In this document: positions 42,543 to 50,892 of the stretch, one piece after another
Numbering within the stretch: position 1 is the stretch's first letter
How the letters are laid out: each line of letters begins with the position of its first letter
From: an uncultured Rhodospirillales bacterium
Lineage (GTDB): Bacteria > Pseudomonadota > Alphaproteobacteria > CACIAM-22H2
Length of the DNA: 64,000 nucleotides
Assembly (NCBI GenBank): GCA_937926175.1
Contig: CALANV010000018.1
Location: forward strand, 133,524 to 197,523
Direction: 5' to 3'
Position numbers and translations under genes: made by a program
Notes under the pieces: generated by a model
What the model was told of the DNA's origin: nothing
Databases searched by the model: none
The model's input: the letters and a program-made list of their open reading frames with translations, nothing else

Positions 42543-42926
42543 ATGCGGATCTGGCTCGTGCTTGCGGCCATCAACGGGATCGTCGGCGTCGGTCTCGGCG
42601 CCATCGGCTCGCACGTGCTGCGTGGAACGCTCACGCCGGAGCGTTTCGGCTGGCTCGAGACCGGATTACGCTATCACATGTGGCATGCGCTCGCCCTGCT
42701 CGCCGTCGCGATCCTGATCGGACTCGCCGGCGAACAGCGGTCGGGTCCGGCGCTGCGGATCGCCGCGTGGTGCTTCCTCGGCGGAATGGTGCTGTTCAGC
42801 GGCGGGCTCTACCTGATGGCGCTCGCGGGCCTGCGCTCGCTTGGTCCCATCGTGCCGACGGGCGGCCTGCTGTTCATCGCCGGCTGGATCGCGCTCGCGG
42901 TCTACGGCTTCAGTCTGCGGCAGTAG
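42543..42926 (+). CDS. DUF423 family membrane protein
   Basis: Small inner-membrane protein of the DUF423 (YgdD) family, 127 aa, with four hydrophobic helices: LVLAAINGIVGVGLGAIGSH, ALALLAVAILIGLAG, a third around IAAWCFLGGMVLFSGGLYLMAL and a fourth at GGLLFIAGWIALAVYG. The motifs GAIGSHVLRG and RYHMWHALALL are characteristic of the family. Function is unknown. ATG 42543 is chosen over the in-frame ATG at 42528 because GGAGG (42530-42534) then lies 8 bases before it. The gene is monocistronic and sits between the convergent SDR and NTF2-like genes; the gap of 137 bp before it must carry its promoter. Confidence 0.88.
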   Translation: MRIWLVLAAINGIVGVGLGAIGSHVLRGTLTPERFGWLETGLRYHMWHALALLAVAILIGLAGEQRSGPALRIAAWCFLGGMVLFSGGLYLMALAGLRSLGPIVPTGGLLFIAGWIALAVYGFSLRQ

Positions 42927-42934
42927 CTGAACGG

Positions 42935-43333
42935 TCAGTTCGGCCGGACCAAAACGATCTCGTCCTCGGCCGGGACATGGGCGGTCGGTCCGGCCTGATG
43001 GTGGACGATTTTCCACGTGCGTCCGTCGCGCCGGAACACGTTGGTGGCGACGAGAAAGTTGCCGGAAATTTCCTCGTAGCAGATGACGAAGGCGACATCG
43101 CCCATGACGACGGCGCGCGGCTGCCGGCAGGTGACCTGCGGCGCATTGTCGCTGGTCAGGATGCGGCGCCAGCTTTCCAGCACGTCATGGCGGGTCGTCA
43201 GCGCGCCCCAGCCGGGGTGAATGCAGGCAACCGGGTCGTCCGCCCAAAGCGCCTGCATGCCGGCGACGTCGCGGTCGGTAAAGGCGCGATAGAACAGCTC
43301 ATTGACAAACAGGACGGCATCGCGTTCGGACAT
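42935..43333 (-). CDS. NTF2-like/ketosteroid-isomerase-fold protein
   Basis: A 132-aa single-domain protein of the NTF2/SnoaL-like superfamily. It has the alpha-helical start VLFVNELFYRAFTDRDVAGMQALWADDP, followed by IHPGWGALTTRHDVLESWRRIL and, near the end, VFRRDGRTWKIVHHQAGPT, the strand pair that closes the cone-shaped pocket. The HPGW motif is widespread in bacterial members of unknown function that bind or isomerise small compounds. The start 43333 is preferred, as a longer in-frame reading to 43564 has no homology-like content. It is encoded on the opposite strand and converges with DUF423 (8 bases apart). It is unrelated in sequence to the NTF2 half of the fusion at 26253. Confidence 0.8.
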   Translation of the reverse strand: MSERDAVLFVNELFYRAFTDRDVAGMQALWADDPVACIHPGWGALTTRHDVLESWRRILTSDNAPQVTCRQPRAVVMGDVAFVICYEEISGNFLVATNVFRRDGRTWKIVHHQAGPTAHVPAEDEIVLVRPN

Positions 43334-43544
43334 GGCGGCGATTATAGAGTCCCGCCACGATGCCGCGCCAGCGCCGGGCGATGATGCCGAGCGGGCGATG
43401 ACGCACCGAACGAGTTCCTGAAACGCCCGGCCCGGCCGGGCGCCGAGCACCCTCGCAATTCGTTCACGCGGCGCGGGATTCTCCCTCGCAAACCACGCTT
43501 GCCTTTGCCATCCGTGCGCACCATTCTCTGCGTTCAAAATTACA

Positions 43545-44564
43545 ATGGAGCGAACGCTGATCACGACCTCGGGCGCAAGCGGCCGTAACGATGCCCATGT
43601 CGCGCGCCTCCTCGAGCTCTATCGGACGATGGCGCGTATCCGCGCCTTCGAGGAAGCGGCCGAGGCCGCCGTCGGTGCCGGCCTGGTAAAGGGCGTCGTT
43701 CACCTGTCGACCGGCCAGGAGGCCGTGGCGGCGGGCGTGTGCCTCAACCTGACGCGCACGGACCTGATCACCTCGACCCATCGCGGCCATGGCCACACGC
43801 TGGCCAAGGGTGCCGATCCTCGGTCGATGATGTGCGAGCTGTTCGGACGCGCGAGCGGCATATGCGGCGGCAAGGGCGGCTCGATGCACATCGCCGATTT
43901 CGGGATCGGCATGCTGGGCGCGAACGGTGTCGTCGCGGCCGGCATTCCGATCGCCGTCGGCGCCGCGCACGCGATGAAACTGAGCGGCGAAGACCGCATC
44001 GTGGTCTGTTTCTTCGGTGACGGCGCGATCAACCGCGGTCCGTTTCTCGAGGGGCTCAACTGGGCCAAGGCATACGGCCTTCCGGTCCTTTTCGTGTGCG
44101 AGGACAACCAGTATTCGGCCACGACCTGCACCGCACAGGTCTCGGCCGGGGCGGGCCCGCTCGCCCGCGCCCGGGCTATCGGACTCGACGGCCTCGAGGT
44201 GGACGGCAACGACGTCGTCGCCGTGGATCGCGCGGCCGGCGAACTGATCCGGCGCGTTCGCGCCGGCGAGGGGCCGATGCTCCTGCACGCCAGGACCTAC
44301 CGGATCAAGGGCCATACCTCCTCGGACCCGGGCGCCTATCGCAGCCCGGATGAGCTCGCCGCCCAGATCGCGCGCGATCCGCTGCAGCGTGCGGCCCGGA
44401 TGCTCGTCGAGCTGGGCGTCCAGCCGGATGCGATCCAGGCGATCGAACGCGCGGCCAAGGACGAGATCGACGCCGCCTATGCCGCGGCCGCGGCGGCACC
44501 TTGGCCGGAAGCCATGCACGCCTTCAGCGACGTGCAGGATGTCGGAGCCGGCCAATGGCGGTGA
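43545..44564 (+). CDS. thiamine-diphosphate-dependent dehydrogenase E1 alpha subunit
   Basis: Alpha subunit, 339 aa, of a two-subunit E1 (pyruvate/acetoin/branched-chain 2-oxo acid dehydrogenase family). Thiamine diphosphate binding is shown by GDGAINRGPFLEGLNWAKAYG with the trailing EDNQYS (GDG...N motif). Family segments include LYRTMARIRAFEEAAEAAV, HLSTGQEAVAAGVC, STHRGHGHTLAKGAD and GKGGSMHIADFG. TYRIKGHTSSDPGAYRS is the loop that carries phosphorylation sites in eukaryotes. It probably decarboxylates a 2-oxo acid or acetoin. No E2 or E3 gene is near; the beta subunit and a TRAP transporter follow. The start is at 43545; no strong ribosome site is seen, although AATTACA precedes it. Confidence 0.9.
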   Translation: MERTLITTSGASGRNDAHVARLLELYRTMARIRAFEEAAEAAVGAGLVKGVVHLSTGQEAVAAGVCLNLTRTDLITSTHRGHGHTLAKGADPRSMMCELFGRASGICGGKGGSMHIADFGIGMLGANGVVAAGIPIAVGAAHAMKLSGEDRIVVCFFGDGAINRGPFLEGLNWAKAYGLPVLFVCEDNQYSATTCTAQVSAGAGPLARARAIGLDGLEVDGNDVVAVDRAAGELIRRVRAGEGPMLLHARTYRIKGHTSSDPGAYRSPDELAAQIARDPLQRAARMLVELGVQPDAIQAIERAAKDEIDAAYAAAAAAPWPEAMHAFSDVQDVGAGQWR

Positions 44565-45553
44565 TGACCTACGCCGAAGCGGCGCGGCAAGCGCTGCGCG
44601 ACGCGATGCGGCGCGATCCGCGCGTGGTGGCCATAGGTGAGGATCTGGGCCGCGGCGGCGTGTTCGGACAGTACAAGGGACTGCAGCAGGAATTCGGCGC
44701 GCATCGCATCATCGATACGCCGATCTCCGAGGCGACCATCGTCGGCGCCGCCGTGGGCATGGCACTGGTTGGCCATCGCCCGGTCGTGGAGATGCGGATC
44801 GCCGATTTCGCGTTGTGCGCGGCCGACGAGCTGGTCAATCAGGGCGCGAAGGCCCGGTACATGTTCGGCGGCCAGGGGCGCGTCCCGCTGGTCGTGCGCC
44901 AGCCGATCGGGATCTGGACCGGTTTCGCCGCGCAGCACTCGCAGTCGCTCGAGGCCTGGTACGTGCATGTGCCGGGCTTCGTCGTGGTGGCGCCGTCGAC
45001 GCCGGCCGACAACTACGCACTGCTTTCGGCGGCGATCCGCTGCGACGATCCCGTCATCTACATGGAGCACAAGGAGCTGTGGGCGACGAGCGGCGACGTA
45101 CCCGACGGATACGACGCCGCGCTCGGCAAGGCGCGCATCGCGCGCCCGGGTAACGACCTTACCATCGTCACGTGGTCGAAGGCCGTGCACCTCGCCCTCG
45201 AAGCGGCCGACGCCGCCGCGCGGGACGGCCTGTCCGTGGAAGTGATCGATCTTCGTACGCTGTGGCCCTGGGACCGCGAGACCGTATTCGCCTCGGTAGC
45301 GCGGACCGGCCGGCTGCTCGTCGTGCACGAGGCCGTCCAGGCTGCCGGGTTCGGCGCCGAGATCGCCGCCACCGTGGCCGAATGTCTCGACGGCGAGCTG
45401 GTGGCGCCGGTGCGGCGGCTGGGCGCGCCGCGCATCCCCGTCCCGTACGCGCCGCCGCTCGAGGATGCGGCGCGCATCACGGCCGAACAGATCCTTGCCG
45501 CCGCCCGGCAAACCGTCGCGGCGACGCGGCGCCGGCGCTCCGCCGCCGAGTAG
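44555..45553 (+). CDS. thiamine-diphosphate-dependent dehydrogenase E1 beta subunit
   Basis: Beta subunit, 332 aa, partner of the preceding alpha subunit; the start overlaps its stop by 10 bases. Seen are the typical opening MTYAEAARQALRDAMRRDPRVVAIGEDLG, then RIIDTPISEATIVGAAVGMAL, EMRIADFALCAADELVNQGAK, and the C-terminal transketolase-like domain with DLTIVTWSKAVHLALEAA, VIDLRTLWPWDRETV and VHEAVQAAGFGAEIAA. The pair resembles the acetoin dehydrogenase and 2-oxoisovalerate types. ATG 44555 has GGAG at good spacing; ATG 44564 is an alternative overlapping the stop by one base. With no E2 in the window it may donate electrons directly or use an E2 encoded elsewhere; either is inference. Confidence 0.9.
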   Translation: MAVMTYAEAARQALRDAMRRDPRVVAIGEDLGRGGVFGQYKGLQQEFGAHRIIDTPISEATIVGAAVGMALVGHRPVVEMRIADFALCAADELVNQGAKARYMFGGQGRVPLVVRQPIGIWTGFAAQHSQSLEAWYVHVPGFVVVAPSTPADNYALLSAAIRCDDPVIYMEHKELWATSGDVPDGYDAALGKARIARPGNDLTIVTWSKAVHLALEAADAAARDGLSVEVIDLRTLWPWDRETVFASVARTGRLLVVHEAVQAAGFGAEIAATVAECLDGELVAPVRRLGAPRIPVPYAPPLEDAARITAEQILAAARQTVAATRRRRSAAE

Positions 45554-45609
45554 GCCCGCAAGGAGGCGTTCGTTCAACAAGTCCGACCAAGAAGCAAGGA
45601 GCCAGGGAT

Positions 45610-46629
45610 ATGAAACGCAGAACAGTTCTTGCCGCATTGGCCGCGATCGGCATGATCACCGCCGTTCCCGCCGGGGCGCAGACCTACAAACCCGAGTACA
45701 AGCTGTCGACCGTCGTCGGCACGCCGTTCCCGTGGGGCATCGCCGGCGAACGCTGGGGAGAGCTGGTGCGGGAACGCACCCAAGGCCGCATCAACATCAA
45801 GATGTATCCGGGTGCTGCGCTCGTGGGCGGCGACCAGACGCGCGAGTTCACGGCGCTGCGGCAGGGAGCGATCGACCTGGCGATCGGTTCCACGATCAAC
45901 TGGTCGCCGCAGATCAAGGAGCTCAACCTCTTTTCGCTCCCCTTCCTGATGCCGGACTACAAGGCGATCGACGCGCTGACGCAGGGCGAGGTCGGCAAGC
46001 AGCTGTTCGAGATCATCGAGAAGCGCGGCGCGATCCCGCTGGCCTGGGGCGAGAACGGCTTCCGCGAGGTCTCGAACTCCAAGCATCCCATCAAGTCGCC
46101 CGCGGACATGAAGGGCCTCAAGTTCCGCGTCGTCGGCTCGCCGCTGTTCAACGACACGTTCACCGCGCTCGGCGCCAACCCGACGCAGATGAGCTGGGCC
46201 GATGCGCAGCCCGCGCTCTCGACCGGCGCGGTCGACGGCCAGGAGAATCCGTTGACGATCTTCACGGCCGCAAAACTGCATACGGTGGGACAGAAATACG
46301 TGACCCTGTGGGGCTACGTCGCCGACCCGCTGGTCTTCGTCGTCAATCCCGACGTGTGGAAGAGCTGGACGGAGGAAGACCGCAAGATCGTGCGTGAAGC
46401 AGCGATCCAGGCCGCCAAGGAGAACATCGAGCTCGCGCGCAAGGGCCTGATCCCGCCTGACGACAGCACGATCAAGGAGATCGAGAAGCTGGGCGTGACC
46501 GTCACGCGCCTCTCGGATGCCGAGCTCGATGCGTTCCGCAAAGCGACCCGGCCCGTCTTCGACAAATGGGCGCAGCAGATCGGACCCGAGCTCGTGAAGA
46601 AGGCGGAAGCCGCGATCGCCAACCGCTGA
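45610..46629 (+). CDS. dctP: TRAP transporter substrate-binding protein (DctP family)
   Basis: Periplasmic solute receptor, 339 aa, of a tripartite ATP-independent periplasmic transporter. The Sec signal peptide (MKRRTVLAALAAIGMITAVP, cut near AGAQ) is followed by the DctP-family fold: WGIAGERWGELVRERTQGRINIKMYPGA, then ELNLFSLPFLMPDYKAIDA and GLKFRVVGSPLFNDTFTALGANP, where an Arg at the start of GLKFR contacts the substrate carboxylate in the family. KGL and DGQENPLTIFTAAKLH are further family marks. Likely ligands are C4-dicarboxylates, 2-oxo acids or aromatic acids. It lies 56 bp after the E1 beta gene, so the transporter may import the substrate of the E1 enzyme. AAGGAGCCAGGG precedes the ATG. 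A hairpin follows. Confidence 0.92.
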   Translation: MKRRTVLAALAAIGMITAVPAGAQTYKPEYKLSTVVGTPFPWGIAGERWGELVRERTQGRINIKMYPGAALVGGDQTREFTALRQGAIDLAIGSTINWSPQIKELNLFSLPFLMPDYKAIDALTQGEVGKQLFEIIEKRGAIPLAWGENGFREVSNSKHPIKSPADMKGLKFRVVGSPLFNDTFTALGANPTQMSWADAQPALSTGAVDGQENPLTIFTAAKLHTVGQKYVTLWGYVADPLVFVVNPDVWKSWTEEDRKIVREAAIQAAKENIELARKGLIPPDDSTIKEIEKLGVTVTRLSDAELDAFRKATRPVFDKWAQQIGPELVKKAEAAIANR

Positions 46630-46641
46630 GTCCGTAACCCG

Positions 46642-46668
46642 GGGCGCCGCCGGTCACCGGCGGCGCCC
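46642..46668 (+). terminator. strong GC hairpin between dctP and dctQ
   Basis: Perfect 12-bp stem GGGCGCCGCCGG/CCGGCGGCGCCC with a 3-base loop TCA, 12 bases after the dctP stop and followed by GCTTCGTT. Placed between the binding protein and the membrane subunits, it probably causes partial termination or protects the upstream mRNA from decay. Confidence 0.7.
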
Positions 46669-46686
46669 GCTTCGTTCAAGAAAGCG

Positions 46687-47193
46687 ATGACCGACTTGCC
46701 CGAAGCCGAATCGCGAATTCCCGAAACACCGCCGCGGATCCCGATCAAGTTCGAACAGTTCTTCGCCGCGATGGCGATGGCGCTCCTGTGCTGCATCACC
46801 TTCGCCAACGTCATCGCGCGCTATCTCACCAATTACTCCTTCGCCTTCACCGAGGAGTATTCCGTATTCCTGATGGTGGTGCTGACGTTCTTCGGCAGCG
46901 CTGCGGCGTTCGCGGCCAACCGGCATATCCGGATGACGTTCCTCGTCGACCGCCTGCCCGTCCGTCTCGCTCGGCCGGTCGAATACCTAGTCCTGGCGCT
47001 GTCGGTGATCATGTTCGGCATGCTCGTCTGGTACGGCGCCTGGATCACGTGGGACGATTATGAATTCGAGACGACGTCGCCGGGCCTCGGCGTGCCGCAG
47101 TGGTGGTACACGATCTGGCTGCCGATTCTCTCCGCCCTGATCGTCGCCCGGATCCTCGGGCGCATCTGGCGCATCGCGCGGGCCGCCCGCTGA
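46687..47193 (+). CDS. dctQ: TRAP transporter small permease (DctQ family)
   Basis: Small membrane subunit, 168 aa, with four hydrophobic helices: KFEQFFAAMAMALLCCITFANVIAR, EEYSVFLMVVLTFFGSAAAFA, EYLVLALSVIMFGMLVWYG and TIWLPILSALIVARIL. The motif NVIARYLTNYSFAFTEEYS matches the DctQ consensus N-x-xxR-Y-x-F-x-x-x-E-E, and NRHIRMTFLVDRLP is the usual cytoplasmic loop. It bridges the periplasmic receptor and the large DctM permease. ATG 46687 leads the helix after a short hydrophilic N terminus. The stop overlaps the dctM start (TGATG), so the two are coupled. Confidence 0.9.
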   Translation: MTDLPEAESRIPETPPRIPIKFEQFFAAMAMALLCCITFANVIARYLTNYSFAFTEEYSVFLMVVLTFFGSAAAFAANRHIRMTFLVDRLPVRLARPVEYLVLALSVIMFGMLVWYGAWITWDDYEFETTSPGLGVPQWWYTIWLPILSALIVARILGRIWRIARAAR

Positions 47194-48485
47194 TGTTGCT
47201 CGAGGGCAGCATTCTCCTCTTCGTCGGTTTCGCCGTCCTGCTTGCGCTCGGCGCGCCGCTCGCCGTCGCCCTCGGCATCACGGGAACGGTCGTGATCCTG
47301 GTCGAAGGACTCGGGATCATGTCCGTGCCCACCAACACCTACACGGGCATCGCGAAGTACCCGCTTCTCGCGCTGCCGGTATTCGTGCTGGCGGGCATGA
47401 TCTTCGAGCGCGCCGGCGTGGCGCTGCGTCTCGTCAAATTCGCCTCGGCGCTGGTCGGCCCGCGCCGCGGCGGACTCGGCGTCGTCGCCGTCCTCGTCTG
47501 CATGGTGCTCGGCGGCATTTCCGGCTCCGGCCCGGCCGATGCGGCCGCGGTCGCGATGGTCATGATTCCGAGCATGGTGAAGCAGGGCTATCCGAAGGCG
47601 TTTTCGGCCAGCCTGATCGCGGCGGCTGGCGCCACCGCAATCCTGATCCCGCCCTCGATCGCCTTCATCGTCTACGGCGTGCTGGTACCGGGCGCGTCGG
47701 TGCCGGCGCTGTTCGCGGCCGGCATCGTGCCCGGGCTTCTCGCCAATCTTGCCCTGATCATCCCGACGCTGATCTTCGCGCGCCGGCACGGTTTCGGCGC
47801 CGATGTCGACGGCGAACGGCCACCGGTCTGGACGAGCTTCAAGGAAGCAAGCTGGGGGCTGCTGGCGCCGGTCATCATCCTCGGCGGTCTCAGGACCGGC
47901 GCCTTCACGCCGACGGAGGCGGCGGTGGTGGCCGCCTTTTACGGCCTGTTCGTCGGCGTGTTCATCTACCGCACGCTGACCCTCCGCAAGCTCTACGAGG
48001 TTCTGGTCGATTCGGCCGAAATCTCGGCCATCGTCATGATCATCATCGCGCTCGCCAGCGTGTTCGCGCATGCCGGTTCGACGCTCGGCGCCTTCGATGC
48101 GTTCGCGCACGGGCTCGTTCAGCTGACGCAGAACGAGACGGTCATGCTGCTGCTGATCACGGCAATGCTGCTGGTCGCCGGCATGCTGCTCGACGCCGTG
48201 TCGATCTTTCTGATCTTCCTGCCGATTCTCGTGCCGATCGCAAAGACGTTCGGCTGGGACCTGGTATGGTTCGGCGTGATCTTGACCATGAACATGGCCA
48301 TCGGCCAGTTCACGCCGCCCATGGCGGTGAATCTGATGGTGACGACGAAGATCGCCGGAATCCCGGTGGAATCGACAGTACCGTGGGTGGTGTGGTTCGT
48401 CGCGGCAATGCTCGTCGCATTGCTGCTGGTGACCTTCATACCCGGGCTTGCGCTCTGGCTGCCCGACGTACTGGGCTATCAATAG
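47193..48485 (+). CDS. dctM: TRAP transporter large permease (DctM family)
   Basis: Large membrane subunit, 430 aa, which moves substrate with a sodium gradient. About 12 hydrophobic helices are seen. Typical segments are GMIFERAGVALRLVKFASALVG, GLGVVAVLVCMVLGGISGSGPADAAAVAMVMIP, LIAAAGATAILIPPSIAFIVYG, with the conserved IPPS loop, and FTPTEAAVVAAFYGLFVG, which carries the FTPTEAA motif. The final helix is followed by LWLPDVLGYQ. ATG 47193 overlaps the dctQ stop. It is the last gene of the E1 alpha-E1 beta-dctP-dctQ-dctM unit; a hairpin at 48485-48512 follows. The sequence does not reveal the substrate. Confidence 0.92.
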   Translation: MLLEGSILLFVGFAVLLALGAPLAVALGITGTVVILVEGLGIMSVPTNTYTGIAKYPLLALPVFVLAGMIFERAGVALRLVKFASALVGPRRGGLGVVAVLVCMVLGGISGSGPADAAAVAMVMIPSMVKQGYPKAFSASLIAAAGATAILIPPSIAFIVYGVLVPGASVPALFAAGIVPGLLANLALIIPTLIFARRHGFGADVDGERPPVWTSFKEASWGLLAPVIILGGLRTGAFTPTEAAVVAAFYGLFVGVFIYRTLTLRKLYEVLVDSAEISAIVMIIIALASVFAHAGSTLGAFDAFAHGLVQLTQNETVMLLLITAMLLVAGMLLDAVSIFLIFLPILVPIAKTFGWDLVWFGVILTMNMAIGQFTPPMAVNLMVTTKIAGIPVESTVPWVVWFVAAMLVALLLVTFIPGLALWLPDVLGYQ

Positions 48486-48512
48486 CCGGATGTCGCGGCG
48501 GCGACATCCGGC
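48485..48512. terminator. bidirectional hairpin terminator
   Basis: Perfect 12-bp stem GCCGGATGTCGC/GCGACATCCGGC with loop GGCG, beginning at the last base of the dctM stop codon. It lies between dctM and the convergent 50-aa membrane protein gene and could terminate both. Confidence 0.7.
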
Positions 48513-48521
48513 CGTGCAGAC

Positions 48522-48674
48522 CTACTTGCGCAGTTCCTGCGCCGTGTCGATCAGCATCAGCACAAAGCCGATCCCGGCCACCACCCAGAAGGGCAGATGC
48601 GCGATCTTGATGCCGTAAAACCCCAAATAGATCGCGAAGAACAATACGGCAATGGCCGCCAGTACGAAATGCAC
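48522..48674 (-). CDS. small membrane protein, 50 aa, GTG start
   Basis: A tiny inner-membrane protein, 50 aa, with two hydrophobic helices: FVLAAIAVLFFAIYLGFYGI and, after a short IAHLPF turn, WVVAGIGFVLMLIDTA, ending in QELRK. The start is a GTG at 48674 preceded by a strong CAGGGAGG ribosome site; the longer in-frame reading to 48872 would have an implausible hydrophilic leader. I do not recognise the family. It sits alone between two TRAP transporter operons and is transcribed against the first, sharing its terminator hairpin. A regulatory or accessory role for either transporter is possible but not shown. The 354-bp gap 48675-49028 contains the divergent promoters and no other gene. Confidence 0.6.
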   Translation of the reverse strand: MHFVLAAIAVLFFAIYLGFYGIKIAHLPFWVVAGIGFVLMLIDTAQELRK

Positions 48675-49028
48675 GCTTGAACCTCCCTGCGAATAAATCT
48701 CCCTGCGACCCGGCTGGCCGGCCGGCTGATCCAATGTGTTACGGCCGATGCGCCCGGATCGTCCGCCATGTTCTTGATCCAGTCTAGCAGGGCTCGTCAG
48801 ACGATACCACGGCTGGACATCCCCGGTGGCGGCCAACGACGGACCTCGGGGCGCTCGCCATCGTGTCGCCAAGCCACCCTTGCCTTTATGCCCGGGGATA
48901 GGGCAAATTTCGCGGGCCCTCGTCAGAAAGGGTGATCTCGCGGGGTGAATGAGCCGTCCTCAGACGGGCGGGAATTCAGGATAGCCCGCGGCTGTTTAAT
49001 AGACGACGTAGCGGAGGAGGATACGCTC

Positions 49029-50171
49029 ATGACGGATCTCAAGAAAAACAGATCAGGTCGGGCCAAGAGCCGGCGCTCGTTCCTGAAGGCGACGGCAGCC
49101 GGCACCGTTGCGGCAGCCGCCGGGTCGATTGCCGCACCGAATATCTCCCGTGCCCAGACAATCACCTGGCGTTTCCAGAGCACGTGGCCCCAGAAGGACA
49201 TCTTCCACGAGTTCGCGCAGGACTACGTCAAGCGCGTGAACGAGATGTCGGGTGGGCGTCTGCGCCTCGAGCTGCTCGCGGCCGGCGCGGTCGTCGGCGC
49301 ATTCCAGATGCAGGATGCGGTGCATGCCGGCGTGCTGGACGGCGGCCACGGCGTGGCTGCCTACTGGTACGGCAAGCACAAGGCATTCTCGCTGTTCGGC
49401 ACGCAGCCGCCGGTCATCCCCGACGCCAACCAGCTGCTCGGCTGGTTCTACTACGGGGGCGGTGAGCAGTTCTACAACGAGCTCGTGCAGGACATACTGA
49501 AGCTCAATATCGTCGGCTTCCTGACCGGCCCCATGCCGACACAGCCGCTCGGCTGGTTCAAGCAGGAGATCACGAGCCCCGACCAGCTGAAGAACCTCAA
49601 ATACCGTACGGTCGGCCTGTCCGCGGACCTGTTCAAGGAGCTCGGCTCCGCGGTGACCATCCTGCCGGGAGGCGAAATCGTGCCGGCGATCGACCGCGGC
49701 CTGATCGACGGTGCGGAGTTCAACAACCCTTCGTCCGACCGCGCCCTGGGATTCCCCGACGTATCGAAGATCTTCATGATCCAGAGCTTCCACCAGCGGG
49801 CGGAATGCTTCGAGATCATCTTCAACAAGAGCAAATACGACGCCCTGCCGGCCGAGCTGAAGGCGATCGTTCGCTACGCGGCTGAAGCGGCATCGTCGGA
49901 CATGTCCTGGAAGGCGCAAGACCGCTACTCCAAGGATCTGGAGGCGATGAAGAAGGAGCAGGGCGTCAAGGCCATACAGACGCCGAAGGCCGTACTCGAG
50001 GCGCAGCTCGCCGCCTGGGACCGGTTGCTTCCGGAGCTCACCAAGGATCCCTTCTTCAACAAGGTGTACGAGTCGCAGAAGGCGTGGGCGCAGCGCGTCA
50101 CCGGCTTCTTCCTCGAGTACGACGCGCCGGTGGAAATGGCCTACAACCACTACTTCCCGAAGCGCGGATAA
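49029..50171 (+). CDS. dctP: TRAP transporter substrate-binding protein (DctP family, Tat-type signal)
   Basis: Second TRAP solute receptor, 380 aa. The N terminus MTDLKKNRSGRAKSRRSFLK contains a twin-arginine motif (SRRSFLKATAAG), suggesting Tat export and cleavage near SRAQ. The mature protein opens TITWRFQSTWPQKDIFHEFAQ and contains LRLELLAAGAVVGAFQMQDAVHAG, LKYRTVGLSADLFKELGSA, with the substrate-contacting Arg, and FHQRAECFEIIFNK. This subgroup (TRAP-type receptors with GGGEQFYNEL and WYGKH features) typically binds monocarboxylic 2-oxo acids, lactate or mandelate-type acids; from memory only. GCGGAGGAGG lies before ATG 49029. It heads dctQ, dctM and probably the amidase. A hairpin follows. 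Confidence 0.9.
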   Translation: MTDLKKNRSGRAKSRRSFLKATAAGTVAAAAGSIAAPNISRAQTITWRFQSTWPQKDIFHEFAQDYVKRVNEMSGGRLRLELLAAGAVVGAFQMQDAVHAGVLDGGHGVAAYWYGKHKAFSLFGTQPPVIPDANQLLGWFYYGGGEQFYNELVQDILKLNIVGFLTGPMPTQPLGWFKQEITSPDQLKNLKYRTVGLSADLFKELGSAVTILPGGEIVPAIDRGLIDGAEFNNPSSDRALGFPDVSKIFMIQSFHQRAECFEIIFNKSKYDALPAELKAIVRYAAEAASSDMSWKAQDRYSKDLEAMKKEQGVKAIQTPKAVLEAQLAAWDRLLPELTKDPFFNKVYESQKAWAQRVTGFFLEYDAPVEMAYNHYFPKRG

Positions 50172-50216
50172 TCGCAAACATTTGCCTCATCTTCGACAAG
50201 AACTCAGATCAACTGA

Positions 50217-50241
50217 CGGGGCGGCGCGATGCGCCGCCCCG
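50217..50241 (+). terminator. GC hairpin between dctP and dctQ
   Basis: Perfect 11-bp stem CGGGGCGGCGC/GCGCCGCCCCG with loop GAT, 45 bases after the dctP stop and 63 bases before dctQ. It occupies the same place as the hairpin in the first TRAP operon. Confidence 0.7.
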
Positions 50242-50304
50242 TAACTACGTGAAGACCACTTTCCTGCACGACGGGACAGCATCCGAGGGGGCTTGGGAGG
50301 CAAC

Positions 50305-50892
50305 GTGAACCGGTTTCTGCTCTTGATCGACGAGATCAGTACATGGACGGGCAAGGTCTTCGCCTGGACCATCGTGATCCTGACACTCGGCATCAGCTAC
50401 GAGGTTTTCGCGCGCTACCTCATGCGTGCACCTACCGACTGGGCGTATGACGTCAGCTACATTCTCTACGGCACGCTGTTCATGATGGCCGGCGCCTACA
50501 CCCTGGCGCGGAACGGTCACGTACGTGGCGACTTCATCTACCGCACCCTCTCGCCCCGCCGGCAGGCGATGTTCGATCTGGTGCTCTACGTTCTGTTTTT
50601 CTTCCCCGGCATGATCGCCTTCGTCTACTCGGGCTGGCAGTTCTTCAACCTTTCCTGGCTGATGAACGAGCGATCTTCGTTCAGTCCGGCAGGACCGCCG
50701 ATATGGCCGTTCAAAGGTCTGATCCCGATCGTCGGCGTTCTCATGATTCTGCAGGGTCTGGCCGAAGTCATCCGCTGCGTGATCTGCATTCGCACGGGGA
50801 CATGGCCGCAACGCCTCCACGACGTGGAAGAGCTGGAAAAGATCGTCCTTGAACAGGCGCAAGCTGCCAAGCGCCAGGAGGCCGCGCGATGA
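50305..50892 (+). CDS. dctQ: TRAP transporter small permease (DctQ family)
   Basis: Small membrane subunit, 195 aa. Helices include KVFAWTIVILTLGISYEVFARY, VSYILYGTLFMMAGAYTLARN, FDLVLYVLFFFPGMIAFVYSG and LIPIVGVLMILQGLAEVIRC. The motif YEVFARYLMRAPTDWAYDVSY is a DctQ hallmark, and GHVRGDFIYRTLSPRRQ is the conserved cytoplasmic loop. The protein is longer than the first DctQ here because of a C-terminal helix (DVEELEKIVLEQAQAAKRQ) that may be coiled-coil. The start is the GTG at 50305, with GGGAGG 4 bases upstream; a TTG at 50293 is in frame but less likely. It overlaps dctM by 4 bases. Confidence 0.88.
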   Translation: MNRFLLLIDEISTWTGKVFAWTIVILTLGISYEVFARYLMRAPTDWAYDVSYILYGTLFMMAGAYTLARNGHVRGDFIYRTLSPRRQAMFDLVLYVLFFFPGMIAFVYSGWQFFNLSWLMNERSSFSPAGPPIWPFKGLIPIVGVLMILQGLAEVIRCVICIRTGTWPQRLHDVEELEKIVLEQAQAAKRQEAAR

